Positions 33,800 through 42,892 of a stretch of DNA of 64,000 bases are shown in pieces. The stretch is from Muribaculaceae bacterium Isolate-110 (HZI) (GTDB lineage Bacteria; Bacteroidota; Bacteroidia; Bacteroidales; Muribaculaceae): the NCBI GenBank assembly GCA_003762875.1, contig RIBL01000010.1, positions 1 to 64,000 of the forward strand, given 5' to 3'. The notes beneath the pieces were generated by a model. The model made no database searches. It saw only the letters and a list, made by a program, of their open reading frames with translations, and had not been told where the DNA came from. Each line of letters opens with the position of its first letter. The stretch's first letter is position 1. The translations under genes were made by a program, and so were the position numbers.

Positions 33800-36058
33800 A
33801 TGGACGTCTACAACCTCACTCCCGAGCAGGAGAACAAGCTCATAGAAGACGAGTTTGCCGATTTGCTTAACGGCTATCTTGCAAGTAACCACCGCAAGAA
33901 GGTCGATATAATCGAGCGGGCATTCAAGTTTGCCCGCGCGGCCCATTACGGGGTGAGGAGACGCTCGGGCGAGCCTTATATACTCCATCCCATAGCGGTG
34001 GCCAAGATTGCCTCGCGCGAGATAGGTCTCGGTTCCACATCCATCTGCGCGGCCCTGCTGCACGATGTCGTTGAGGACACGGAGTATACGGTCGAGGACA
34101 TAGAGCGTCAGTTTGGCAAGAAGATTGCCGAGATTGTGGCCGGACTCACCAAGATTTCGGGTGGTATATTCGGAGACAGAGCCTCGGCCCAGGCCGAAAA
34201 TTTCCGAAAACTCCTGCTCACCATGAGCCAGGACATACGCGTGGTGCTCATCAAGATGGCCGACCGTCTGCACAACATGCGCACCCTCGGCTCCATGGCT
34301 CCCAACAAGCAATATAAGATAGCCGGCGAGACGCTCTATATCTATGCTCCGCTGGCTCATCGTCTGGGTCTCTTCGGCATCAAGACCGAACTTGAGGACC
34401 TCAGTTTCAAGTATGAGCATCCGACCGAGTATGCCCGCATAGCCTCGCTGCTCAAGGGGAGCGAGGAGAAGCGCGAGATGGTTTACAATAACTTTGCCAT
34501 GCCAATCCACCAGCGTCTTGCGGAGATGGGGCTCACCTATGACGCCAAGGCGCGGGTCAAGTCGGTCTACTCCATATGGCGTAAGATGGAGACCAAGCGC
34601 ATACCTTTTGAGGAGGTCTATGACCTTTATGCCATGCGTATCATCTTTGACCCGCCGCAGGGGGTGGGAGAGAAGGAGATGTGTTATCGCATCTATGCCG
34701 CGCTGACCGACCTGTACACACCTCATCCCGAGCGAATACGCGACTGGGTGACTGTGCCCAAGGCCAATGGCTATCAGGCTCTGCACGTCACATTGATGGG
34801 GCCCGACGGCAACTGGATAGAGGTGCAGATACGCTCGCGCCGCATGGACGAGATTGCCGAAAAGGGATTTGCCGCCCATTGGAAATATAAAATCGGGGGT
34901 GAATCGGAGGAAGAGAGTGAGCTGACAGTGTGGCTGCGCACCATCAAGGATATACTTGATGACCCCAACCCAAATGCCATCGACTTTCTCGATACACTCA
35001 AACTCAATCTCTTTGCGAGCGAGATTGTGGTGTTTACGCCCAAAGGCGAACTGCTTACACTCGCAGCCGGCGCGACCGTGCTCGACGTGGCCTACACGCT
35101 CCACTCCGAGATAGGCAACCGGTGCATAGCCGGAAAGGTCAACCATAAACTCGTGCCCCTGTCGCAGAAACTCAATTCGGGCGACCAGGTGGAGGTGCTC
35201 ACCTCGCAGTCGCAGACACCCAAGGCCGAGTGGATGAATTTTCTTGCCACAGCCAAGGCCAAGACCCGTCTGCGCAAGGAGCTGCGCCGCGTGCAGCAGC
35301 CGTTTATCGAGGAGGGAAAGAAGATTTTTGACAAGTTTCTTGCCGACAACAATATCACGCTCAACAACGATGTCATCACCAAGATACTTGGCCGCTATCA
35401 GGTGCAGACGCGCGAGGAGCTGTTTCTCAAGCTCGGCAACGGCGAGGCTTCTATTGACGATTATCTGAATGTCAACACCTCGAGCCGGGCCAAATCGCTC
35501 GTGAGCCGTCTGTTACGCCTCGGATTTCCGGGCAAGGGCGGCGGCAAGAAAAAAATGTCGCAGCAGGAGGAGCAGGTGTCCCGGTCGGGCGAAGCAGCTC
35601 CCAAAATCAACACCAAGGAGGTGTATATACTCCATGACGACGGTTCGAAACGCAATTTCACTCTTGTCGACTGCTGCCGTCCGATACCCGGCGACGATGT
35701 GATGGGCTATCTTACCTATGACGGGCGGGTGGAGATTCACTCGCTCACATGCCCGCATGGCCAGAAGCTGAAGGCGAGCCACGGCGACCGTCTGCTTGCC
35801 GTGGAGTGGGACCGTGTGGACCGCGATTTCATTGCGAGTGTGCGCATAGAGGGTATCGACCGCCGTGGCATACTCCAGGAGCTTACCGGTGTCATCTCGA
35901 GCGCACTCGAGATGGATCTGCGCCGGCTTAACATCGAGGCGCGCGGCGAAGTGTTTACCTGTGAGCTTGACGTCAAGGTCAGCGACACGCGCCAGGTCGA
36001 TGCTCTTTGCTCGCGTGTGCTCAAAATCTCAGGCATACGGCGCGCGGCGCGTGTATGA
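33800..36058 (+). CDS. Bifunctional (p)ppGpp synthetase/hydrolase (RelA/SpoT homologue)
   Basis: Stringent-response enzyme that makes and degrades (p)ppGpp. 752 residues with the complete Rel/Spo layout: HD hydrolase domain at about 50-200 with LLHDVVEDT (intact HDxxED), synthetase domain at about 235-350 with YDLYAMRIIF and KANGYQALHVT, TGS domain at about 405-465 (VVFTPKGELLTLAAGATVLDVAYTLH), a helical and zinc-finger-like linker (VDCCRPIPGDDVMGY), and a C-terminal ACT domain from about 670. Both active-site signatures appear intact, so it is predicted to be bifunctional. The stop is followed by a strong hairpin shared with the convergent lipoprotein gene. Confidence 0.95.
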   Translation: MDVYNLTPEQENKLIEDEFADLLNGYLASNHRKKVDIIERAFKFARAAHYGVRRRSGEPYILHPIAVAKIASREIGLGSTSICAALLHDVVEDTEYTVEDIERQFGKKIAEIVAGLTKISGGIFGDRASAQAENFRKLLLTMSQDIRVVLIKMADRLHNMRTLGSMAPNKQYKIAGETLYIYAPLAHRLGLFGIKTELEDLSFKYEHPTEYARIASLLKGSEEKREMVYNNFAMPIHQRLAEMGLTYDAKARVKSVYSIWRKMETKRIPFEEVYDLYAMRIIFDPPQGVGEKEMCYRIYAALTDLYTPHPERIRDWVTVPKANGYQALHVTLMGPDGNWIEVQIRSRRMDEIAEKGFAAHWKYKIGGESEEESELTVWLRTIKDILDDPNPNAIDFLDTLKLNLFASEIVVFTPKGELLTLAAGATVLDVAYTLHSEIGNRCIAGKVNHKLVPLSQKLNSGDQVEVLTSQSQTPKAEWMNFLATAKAKTRLRKELRRVQQPFIEEGKKIFDKFLADNNITLNNDVITKILGRYQVQTREELFLKLGNGEASIDDYLNVNTSSRAKSLVSRLLRLGFPGKGGGKKKMSQQEEQVSRSGEAAPKINTKEVYILHDDGSKRNFTLVDCCRPIPGDDVMGYLTYDGRVEIHSLTCPHGQKLKASHGDRLLAVEWDRVDRDFIASVRIEGIDRRGILQELTGVISSALEMDLRRLNIEARGEVFTCELDVKVSDTRQVDALCSRVLKISGIRRAARV

Positions 36059-36088
36059 CAATTATATAACCGCAGATACAAAAAAACA

Positions 36089-36133
36089 TCAAAGCCATCG
36101 CGCGTTGTCGAGATAACCGTGCGATGGCTTTGA
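36089..36133. terminator. Bidirectional terminator between the RSH gene and the lipoprotein gene
   Basis: TCAAAGCCATCGC (36089-36101) and GCGATGGCTTTGA (36121-36133) pair perfectly over 13 bp. A-rich sequence precedes the left arm, giving a U-run for the minus-strand transcript. Confidence 0.8.
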
Positions 36134-36189
36134 GCGGATATTTGAGGGCTTAAAATTGTCCTGCGGTGGAGAAAGGAGATGAGTATGCG

Positions 36190-36723
36190 TTATTTGCCTA
36201 AGGCTTCTTTTACTTTGTCGGCTCCGGCCTGAACGGCGTCGGCTGTCTTCTGCTTGACGTCGGAGGCCTTGTCGGCAACTGCATTGCCTACTTCAGAGGC
36301 TTTGTCGGAGACAGCATTGCCTACTTCGGCAGCTTTGTCCTTGGTAGCGTCGACCGCACCTTTGACGGCTTCACCGGTCTTGGTAGCTGCGCTGTCAACC
36401 GCGTTTTTTGCAGTGGTGAGCGCGCTGTCGGCCTCGGCCTTGAGTCCCGAGAAAACACCTGCGGCCGAGGGGTCCTTGGCCTGAACTACGGGTGCCACTT
36501 CGCTGAGATATGCCTTGGCGGCTGAGTCATCACCGTCCTTTACGAGTTTGGCAGCATAGTCCTTAGCCTGCTGCACATATATCTTGAGACTGTCAGGATT
36601 AGTGCAATTTTCAATTTTAGCCTTTATAACAGCCCCTTCGTCTTCGGCTTTCTTTACGGATGTGCCGCATGATGTGGCGGCGAGTGTAGCCAATACAGCA
36701 AATGATAAAATCAGCTTTTTCAT
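36190..36723 (-). CDS. Small lipoprotein with LEA/apolipoprotein-like 11-residue repeats
   Basis: 177 residues. The signal peptide ends AATSC (Cys19). Residues 25-95 form a mixed helical region. From about residue 98 the sequence is an amphipathic 11-mer repeat (TKDKAAEVGNAVSDKASEVG, then NAVADKASDVKQKTADAVQ) of the late-embryogenesis-abundant type. At the DNA level two 33-bp units, 36268-36300 and 36301-36333, are near-identical tandem copies. Such proteins are usually envelope-stress or desiccation-associated, but no function can be assigned. Monocistronic; it converges on the RSH gene. Confidence 0.82.
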   Translation of the reverse strand: MKKLILSFAVLATLAATSCGTSVKKAEDEGAVIKAKIENCTNPDSLKIYVQQAKDYAAKLVKDGDDSAAKAYLSEVAPVVQAKDPSAAGVFSGLKAEADSALTTAKNAVDSAATKTGEAVKGAVDATKDKAAEVGNAVSDKASEVGNAVADKASDVKQKTADAVQAGADKVKEALGK

Positions 36724-36856
36724 AAATAATTGAAATGATATGTTAGGGTGTAGTGGCTGACTGGGGTTTCAGACCACTTACCCTTTATTAACCATTGCAG
36801 TCAGAAAAAGTTCATTATCATCGGCTGAAAAATTTACATGCCGTCAATGTGATATG

Positions 36857-39800
36857 TCAGAAGGGAGCGACAGCTATGCGTTTGGCCACTGACGATGATG
36901 TGGCCGGAGCGTCGGAAGTGGCTTCGGTGGTCACAGTAGCCCGGTAGACGTAGATGTCGCGACCCACACGTGCGCCGGTCGAGTTGGTGAGGTTCCAGTT
37001 GACAGGCGAGGTGAGTAACATGTCGGCGCGTCCGCGCTCGGTGGCACTCCATATGGGCTGGCCCGAGAGATCGTAGATGTCGATTCTCACGGTGAGCATG
37101 GCGTCGGGCCGGTTGTGGGCTATGTAGAAATTGGCCTCGACCGTGGCTGGATTGGCATCGGTGTAGACGTCAAATATCTTGGGCGCGAGAGTCGGATCGA
37201 CGATGAAGTCGATTGAGGCCGTGGCCGAATTGCCGCCGATGTCCCATACTTTGAGCGTGGCCCTGTGTACGCCGGCCGTAAGTTCGGGCAACTGATACAC
37301 TATGTCGCCGGCAGGCATACCGTCGCTGTCGGGGATGAACGATGACGAGAGGTCGCTGAGATGGATGTTATCGTCAATGCGCAGCGACATCTGGTGGCCG
37401 ATGCCGGCGAGCGACATATTGAGGCCCATGTCGTCGCTCACGCGGGCGAGGAGCAGAGGTGTGACGTTGACGGGGTCGCCGCTGGCAAAGGTCTCATGGT
37501 TGAGATACATGCTCTCGATTACGGGTGCCTTGTCGTCGGTGATAGAGTTTTCGTCATAGCCATACACGTAGAAGTCTCTGTTGGCACCGCCGGCCGAGAG
37601 TGATGCGTCGTCGGTCTGGGCATACATTGCGAGAGTGGCGTTGCGGAAGTTGTCGGCAATGTCGGCCGGAAGCACAAACGAGCATTCCCACTTGCCGTTG
37701 ACCACTTTGGCGCGGCCTGTGTAGAGCTGGTCGCCCTGCTCGTCATAGACATATCCGTCTGCCGTTTCGTTGCCTCGGCCCTGTGTCGTGAAGCTGCGCT
37801 CCGCGTCATAGAGTGTGAGGTCGATATATCCGTTGAACGAGTCGAGCAGATGTCCGTCGGATGAGAGCACAGAGCCGCGGAGTGTCGTTGTGGCAAGAGC
37901 CTGTATCACCAGGGGCTCTGACTCTCCGTCGTCGGGGACTACGGCCACGTCATTTATATAGTCGAGCGTAGCTATGGCCGACGGGATGGCCAGGCGCATG
38001 GCCGGGTCGCCAAGCAGCACGTAGCGCAGCTTGTTGGAGTCGGAACCGATGCCGTTTTTGGCACGGCGGAGCACTTCGCCTATCGGACGTATGTTGCCGT
38101 TGCCGTCGGTGGCGAAAAGTTCCTGACCCAGACCCTTGGTGAGAATTCCGTTGCGGGTGATGTAGACGGAGCGTGTGGCCGAGATGCCGCCGATGACGCC
38201 GCCGGCGTCGGAGAGTGTGAGCATTTCGAGTCCGCTGTATTCGTCACCGTCCCAGTGGGCAAACGAGCAGGTGGCACCGTAATAGAACGGTGCGCGGCGC
38301 AGATAGAGGTTGTTGATGTCGGTGAGTCCGAGCAGTCCCTCGCTGCCCATGGTGGTTATGGAGGAGTGGCCTACATAGTTCCACCACACGGTGCCGTCGT
38401 TGAGAAGATTGTAAAATTTGTCGCGTGCCACCTGCACGACACCTCCGATTTTGTCATAGGTGTCGACATATACTTTGGAATATGTCATCTCGCGTCCGCG
38501 TTTCTGAGAGCGGAAGAGGCGTTCCATATCCTCGGTCTGTGACATGTGTATGTTTTCGTTTCCGTCATCGGCCACAAACATTATGCGGTTGCGCCACTGT
38601 CCGCCGGACGGAGCTGTGGAGTAGGCTATGAGCCTGTCGACATACACTTTGGCCTCGGCGGCCGTGTGGGCCGGTATGCGTCCGACAGCCACGTTGAGCA
38701 TGTCGGCCTCAAGATTGAGTCCGGAGTTGTCGGCGAGTATGCCATAGGCGTCGTCGGTGCTGTAAGAGTAGTTTTCGAGATGGCCGTTGTCGGTCTGCCA
38801 TATGGGGATTGTGGCCTGAGTGTTACGCTGCCATGCGGCTGTGAGCTTGCGGTGGTCATAGTTCGCGCTGCCCATGAGCAGTACATATTGCAGTCTGTGG
38901 CCCTTGGAGTCGGTGCCACGGTCATAAAACATTTTGAGCATGCGACGCAGTCCGTTTATGTCGGGAGTGCCGCTGCTGAACTCGTTGTAGACTGTCTCGG
39001 GTGTCACCACAAGAACGCGCATGGTGTCGATGGTCTCGGTATGGAGCTTGGCAATGCGGTTGGCCTGTTCTTTGAGTGCGCTGTGGGTGATTATCACCAT
39101 GTCGGGAGTCTTCTCACCGTGGAGATTCTGGTTCTTGATGACACCGGCGACCTTAGGGGTGAGAAATTGCGCGTTTTCGTTCCATGCGGCATATGTGCGT
39201 CGGCCATAGTAGTCGTTGTTCCATCCGGCTATGCCGTCGGTGACCGAGTGGTTCATTCTTACGATGGCCAGAGGATTGGTCACGTCCCAGATGCGTGTGT
39301 TTTCTCCAGCTCCTTCGAGCGATGACGCTAAGCCTGTAAACTCCAGCCGGTGAGACGCAGGGAGCGCGATGCGACGCTGATAGTTGACGGTAATCTTGTC
39401 GAGGTGGGCCTGGGTGAGGGTACCCATCTGTGAGGCTGTGACGGTGAGATTAAGCTGTTGGCCCGAGGTCGGGACAAAGGTGCGGCGCATGGTGGCGAGT
39501 TCGCCCCAGTCTCCTGTGCCCGACACGCGGTCGGAGGTGGAGGCGGGAAGGGTGTTGCCGTTTTCGGCAAAAGTCAGTTGCACTCCGCCGCTTGCTTTGG
39601 CGAAGAACACACATTGCATTGTTATCTCGCTGTCGTCCTCACGGCCGGGGAGCTGGATGGTGAAGCGTCGGGTGGGGGTGAAGCGGAAATCTTCGCCCAC
39701 CATGAGGTGGCCGCTTCCGGCCGGGCTCACGGCATCGGTCTCGTGGACGGCGGTCTCGGTGAAGTACTGGCCCGGCTGACCAGTCGCCGGCCGTCCTTCT

Positions 39801-40249
39801 ACCGGGATAGTACGCTCTTCGGCTTCATTGTCGCTGATGAAGTAGTAGCCGAGGGTCGAGTAGGGGTTGGTGGTGTGGAAGATGGTGCCGTAGATGTCGG
39901 AGGTGGGTGTGAGCGGACCTTCAGCGTAGAATACTATGCCGCGTGAGGTCAGTTCGCTCTGGAGCATCGGCAGGTCATCGGTGTAGTTGTCGAATGTAAA
40001 CCTGTCGGATATGCGTTTGCCTCCGTAGCCGTATATCCTGACTTTGGAAGGATTGTCAAAGCCCCATGCGCGCAGGTCGGCGAGAGAAATCATGTGCAGG
40101 CCTGTCTGCGACACGCTCAGCTTGACCCATCTGCCGCGACTCAGTGCCGACGACTTGGTGTAAGTGTCGGGCGAGAATGCTCTTGTCAGGCCTGTCGAGG
40201 CGAGAAGAAGGAGCAGAGAGAGAATATATCGTAGATGCTGTGATTTCAT
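36857..40249 (-). CDS. porU: Type IX secretion system sortase PorU
   Basis: Outer-membrane C25-family peptidase that removes the C-terminal signal of T9SS cargo and attaches the cargo to lipopolysaccharide. 1130 residues, normal for PorU: signal peptide to about residue 24, an N-terminal beta-rich prodomain, the gingipain-like catalytic domain at about 380-760, then Ig-like and FlgD-like C-terminal domains ending in VAPF. The catalytic His628 lies in NYVGHSS and the catalytic Cys661 in GATCSFAHWD, both intact. No porV gene is adjacent, unlike several other Bacteroidetes. The GH25 gene lies 18 nt upstream on the same strand. Confidence 0.93.
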   Translation of the reverse strand: MKSQHLRYILSLLLLLASTGLTRAFSPDTYTKSSALSRGRWVKLSVSQTGLHMISLADLRAWGFDNPSKVRIYGYGGKRISDRFTFDNYTDDLPMLQSELTSRGIVFYAEGPLTPTSDIYGTIFHTTNPYSTLGYYFISDNEAEERTIPVEGRPATGQPGQYFTETAVHETDAVSPAGSGHLMVGEDFRFTPTRRFTIQLPGREDDSEITMQCVFFAKASGGVQLTFAENGNTLPASTSDRVSGTGDWGELATMRRTFVPTSGQQLNLTVTASQMGTLTQAHLDKITVNYQRRIALPASHRLEFTGLASSLEGAGENTRIWDVTNPLAIVRMNHSVTDGIAGWNNDYYGRRTYAAWNENAQFLTPKVAGVIKNQNLHGEKTPDMVIITHSALKEQANRIAKLHTETIDTMRVLVVTPETVYNEFSSGTPDINGLRRMLKMFYDRGTDSKGHRLQYVLLMGSANYDHRKLTAAWQRNTQATIPIWQTDNGHLENYSYSTDDAYGILADNSGLNLEADMLNVAVGRIPAHTAAEAKVYVDRLIAYSTAPSGGQWRNRIMFVADDGNENIHMSQTEDMERLFRSQKRGREMTYSKVYVDTYDKIGGVVQVARDKFYNLLNDGTVWWNYVGHSSITTMGSEGLLGLTDINNLYLRRAPFYYGATCSFAHWDGDEYSGLEMLTLSDAGGVIGGISATRSVYITRNGILTKGLGQELFATDGNGNIRPIGEVLRRAKNGIGSDSNKLRYVLLGDPAMRLAIPSAIATLDYINDVAVVPDDGESEPLVIQALATTTLRGSVLSSDGHLLDSFNGYIDLTLYDAERSFTTQGRGNETADGYVYDEQGDQLYTGRAKVVNGKWECSFVLPADIADNFRNATLAMYAQTDDASLSAGGANRDFYVYGYDENSITDDKAPVIESMYLNHETFASGDPVNVTPLLLARVSDDMGLNMSLAGIGHQMSLRIDDNIHLSDLSSSFIPDSDGMPAGDIVYQLPELTAGVHRATLKVWDIGGNSATASIDFIVDPTLAPKIFDVYTDANPATVEANFYIAHNRPDAMLTVRIDIYDLSGQPIWSATERGRADMLLTSPVNWNLTNSTGARVGRDIYVYRATVTTEATSDAPATSSSVAKRIAVAPF

Positions 40250-40267
40250 GGATAGAGATTATCGCAT

Positions 40268-41005
40268 CTATTTTAACGCGGATTTGACACTTTTTATTGT
40301 GTCGGAAACCGATATGCCTGAGGCAAATGTGGGCCAGTCGGTGCGTGATGAGGTGAATATGTTTATGTCCACGTCGTGGTCCACTCCTTTCACCCGTCCG
40401 TGGTGTGTGGCCTGCCATATGTCGCAGTCCATGTCGTCGGGGAGCGATCCGAGCGAGCAGAGCCACAGTGGATAGGTCTCGAGGCGGCCGTTGATAAATC
40501 GTGCGTGGCCTTTCTTGTTGGTGTAGAGCATCACACGATAGCCGTGGCTCTCGAGATGATCGGCCATTTCGGTCACGCGGTTCATCACCAGTTTGGTGGT
40601 CTGGAAATTTGGGTTGGTAAACTCTTCAATGTCTATCACGGCGGGCAGGTCGAGGTTGCGCCCGTGGATGGAGTTGACAAAGTTGAGTCCCTGCATGTAG
40701 CCGGGGGTGTCGAAGCGAAAGAAGTGATAGGCTCCGACTTTCAGGCCGGCTTTGCGGGCTTTGCGCACATTGTCGACAAAGCGTTTGTCCTTGAAAGTGC
40801 TCCCTTCGGTGGCTTTTATGAATACAAACTCTATGCCCTCGGCTTTCACTCGGTCAAAGTCGATGTCACCGTTATGCGCGCTCACGTCGATGCCCACGAT
40901 TTCATAATCGCTGAAGCCCGGCACAGTGTGCGGTGCCCGTCTGTCTTGGCGACATCCGGCCACCACGGCGGCGAGAATCAATATGAACGGAATGTAACGT
41001 AACAC
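40268..41005 (-). CDS. GH25 lysozyme-like lipoprotein
   Basis: Predicted N,O-muramidase cleaving peptidoglycan glycan strands. 245 residues with the lipobox VVAGC (Cys18). The GH25 barrel starts GIDVSAHNGDIDFDRVKAEG with the first catalytic Asp. FVFIKATEGSTFKD and VGAYHFFRF follow, and VIDIEEF carries the DxE catalytic pair near residue 125. The C-terminal DIWQATHHGRVKGVDHDVDINIF is the closing strand of the barrel. It lies between porU and the AlbA_2 gene, spaced by 18 and 40 nt. A housekeeping envelope role is likely. Confidence 0.92.
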   Translation of the reverse strand: MLRYIPFILILAAVVAGCRQDRRAPHTVPGFSDYEIVGIDVSAHNGDIDFDRVKAEGIEFVFIKATEGSTFKDKRFVDNVRKARKAGLKVGAYHFFRFDTPGYMQGLNFVNSIHGRNLDLPAVIDIEEFTNPNFQTTKLVMNRVTEMADHLESHGYRVMLYTNKKGHARFINGRLETYPLWLCSLGSLPDDMDCDIWQATHHGRVKGVDHDVDINIFTSSRTDWPTFASGISVSDTIKSVKSALK

Positions 41006-41045
41006 TTGAAATCGTGGGGTGAGTTAATTGTGATTTAATATAAAT

Positions 41046-41705
41046 CTAAGCCGTGCAGACCATGGTGAAGCGTGTCCCGTCATAGCGGAAATCTATCACT
41101 CCCATGCTGTAAAGGCTTATGGCGAGCTCTTCGGCCATGGCGCGCGATATGTGGGCCTCGACCATGAAGTCCTCGAGCGTTACACCGCTGTCGTCCGAGG
41201 CCATGCTGAGCAGTTGCCGGCCGTGCGAGTCGAGGCCGAGTATTGAGCCTGACGACTGCTCTGCGGCGCGCTGCCATGCCTTGACGAGCAATGGCGGCGC
41301 GGCTATGTTCTCGTCGCGCACCCGATAGTAGGCACGCAAGTGGCCTTCGGCCTCTTTGACCTGCACGGGGCGCGCGGGCGCGCGGTCTATCTCGACCCTG
41401 ACCACGGTGTGCCCCCCTTCGGTCTTGAAGGCTGTGACACGCAGTTGCTGGGGTGGAACACAATACATCTCGGCGGCCTGCTCCACGAGATATATGTCCT
41501 CTTCGTTGCGCACTCCGGCTATGGCTCCGTTGTCCTTCACGCCTATGAGCAGACGGCCTCCGTCGTTGTTGGCAAAGGCTGATAGAGAACGGGCTATCTT
41601 GCGGGCGTCGGAGATGGCAAACTTGAAGTCCTGATGCTCATGCTCCCCCTCTTCGATAAGCGAGGCTATATAGAATTTTCCTTTTATACCCTTGAGGTCT
41701 TTCAC
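41046..41705 (-). CDS. AlbA_2 (Schlafen-type) domain protein
   Basis: 219-residue cytoplasmic protein. Residues about 18-130 match the AlbA_2 domain: EEGEHEHQDFKFAISDARKIARSLSAFANNDGG with the acidic/FK motif, then GRLLIGVKDNGAIAGV, and the closing YYRVRDENIAAPPLLV segment. The C-terminal 60 residues (HISRAMAEELAISLYSMGVIDFRYDGTRF) look like a winged helix. AlbA_2 proteins bind nucleic acids or ATP in various contexts; no reaction can be assigned. Its start overlaps the luxS stop by 4 nt, so it is translated with the AI-2 pathway genes. Confidence 0.82.
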   Translation of the reverse strand: MKDLKGIKGKFYIASLIEEGEHEHQDFKFAISDARKIARSLSAFANNDGGRLLIGVKDNGAIAGVRNEEDIYLVEQAAEMYCVPPQQLRVTAFKTEGGHTVVRVEIDRAPARPVQVKEAEGHLRAYYRVRDENIAAPPLLVKAWQRAAEQSSGSILGLDSHGRQLLSMASDDSGVTLEDFMVEAHISRAMAEELAISLYSMGVIDFRYDGTRFTMVCTA

Positions 41706-42184
41706 TGTGGGTAGCAGAGATTTTCGGGGGTTATACGGTCGAGCACTTCGTCGATGTAGGTGCGTGCTGCCCGTCGTGCACCGTCGAGGTCCATAAAGGA
41801 GTAGTTGCCGCAGTCACGCGGTGACGCTCCGGGTATGTCGCCTTCATATCGTGCCACAAACTCCATGGTCTCGCGCATGAGCGGCACAATGTCGGCCGGT
41901 TGGGGCGAGCCCTGTATCAGCAGGTAGTTGCCTGTGCAGCATCCCATCGGACCCCAGTAGACCACTCGGCTGCTCCAGTCGGGATTGTTGCGCAGATAGG
42001 TGGCGGCGAGGTGCTCCATGGCGTGAAGTGCCTCGGGGGTGAGTGCCGGCTGACGGTTGGGTTCGGTCATGCGTATGTCAAAGGTGGTGATTACATCGCC
42101 CGAAGGTGTGAGGTCGCGGCGCGATACGTAGATGCCGCGGAGCAGACGCTCGTGGTCGATGGTGAAACTCGGTATCTTTTCCAT
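41702..42184 (-). CDS. luxS: S-ribosylhomocysteine lyase
   Basis: Cleaves S-ribosylhomocysteine to homocysteine and the AI-2 precursor DPD. 160 residues. The metal site is His54, His58 and Cys125 (HAMEHL and RDCGNY), with the catalytic Glu57 and Cys82 in MGCCTGNY. Residue 83 is Cys where Arg or Gln is usual, which puts an extra thiol beside the catalytic Cys. Length is normal. mtnN, which makes the substrate, ends 5 nt upstream. Confidence 0.95.
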   Translation of the reverse strand: MEKIPSFTIDHERLLRGIYVSRRDLTPSGDVITTFDIRMTEPNRQPALTPEALHAMEHLAATYLRNNPDWSSRVVYWGPMGCCTGNYLLIQGSPQPADIVPLMRETMEFVARYEGDIPGASPRDCGNYSFMDLDGARRAARTYIDEVLDRITPENLCYPQ

Positions 42185-42189
42185 GTCAG

Positions 42190-42858
42190 TTACAATGAGT
42201 CTATGAGTGACTTGATGAGTCCGAACGACTGGCGGGGTGCATCCTCCCAGAAGTCTTCATACTGGCGTGAGTTGTCGTGGTGACACCAAGGGGTGTCGCT
42301 GATGACGCGCATGCAGAAAAACGGCACGCCTCTCAGGTGACAGGCCTGGGCTATGGCCGCGCTCTCCATGTCGATGGCCATGACGCCGGGAAAGTTTTTC
42401 CTGATGGCGTCGACCTGTTCGGCCGAGGTGATGAAGAGTTCGCCCGAGGCTATGAGTCCGCGTTTCACGTTTGGAGCATCGACAGCTTCGGCATATGTGC
42501 GTGCGGGAAATGTACGCGGACATCCGGGCACTCGTCCCCACTCCTCGCCTATGCACCAGAAGTCGTGATGAGCGACTTCGGTCGCGACAACGGCGTCCAT
42601 TACGGCTACATTCTCGCCGGCTCCGGCTGCCACGCCTGTATTGATTACGAGGTCGGGGTGAAATGTGTCAATGAGTGTGACGGCTCCGATGGCGGCGTTG
42701 ACTTTGCCTATGCCGCACTCCATGAGTGCCACTCTGTTGGTGCCTATGTTGCCGAGGTGAAACTCGGTGCCGCCTACCTTGCGGGTCTCGCGGTTATCCA
42801 TGAGCGGCAGGAGCAGGTTGAGCTCCTTGGTCATGGCTACGATTATTCCTATTGTCAT
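42190..42858 (-). CDS. mtnN: 5'-methylthioadenosine/S-adenosylhomocysteine nucleosidase
   Basis: Hydrolyses SAH and MTA to adenine plus S-ribosylhomocysteine or methylthioribose, feeding LuxS. 222 residues of the purine nucleoside phosphorylase fold. Visible residues are Glu12 in MTKELN, the ribose-binding Met164-Glu165 in AIDMESAAIA, and the catalytic Asp188 in RVISDTPW. Encoded 5 nt before luxS, so the two enzymes of SAH detoxification are co-produced. tatC ends 34 nt upstream on the same strand. Confidence 0.95.
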   Translation of the reverse strand: MTIGIIVAMTKELNLLLPLMDNRETRKVGGTEFHLGNIGTNRVALMECGIGKVNAAIGAVTLIDTFHPDLVINTGVAAGAGENVAVMDAVVATEVAHHDFWCIGEEWGRVPGCPRTFPARTYAEAVDAPNVKRGLIASGELFITSAEQVDAIRKNFPGVMAIDMESAAIAQACHLRGVPFFCMRVISDTPWCHHDNSRQYEDFWEDAPRQSFGLIKSLIDSL

Positions 42859-42892
42859 GTTTTTACTCGGTCTTCGACCGCAGGTTATAAGG

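Noticed and set aside
32609-35146. 845-codon open frame on the minus strand across manC and the RSH gene
   Set aside because: It runs antisense to two clearly real, conserved enzymes, its translation resembles no family, and long antisense frames are expected from GC-biased third positions.
36241-36333. CRISPR-like or microsatellite array
   Set aside because: The 33-bp repeats are in-frame coding repeats of a lipoprotein without spacers. No CRISPR array or cas gene occurs in the window.
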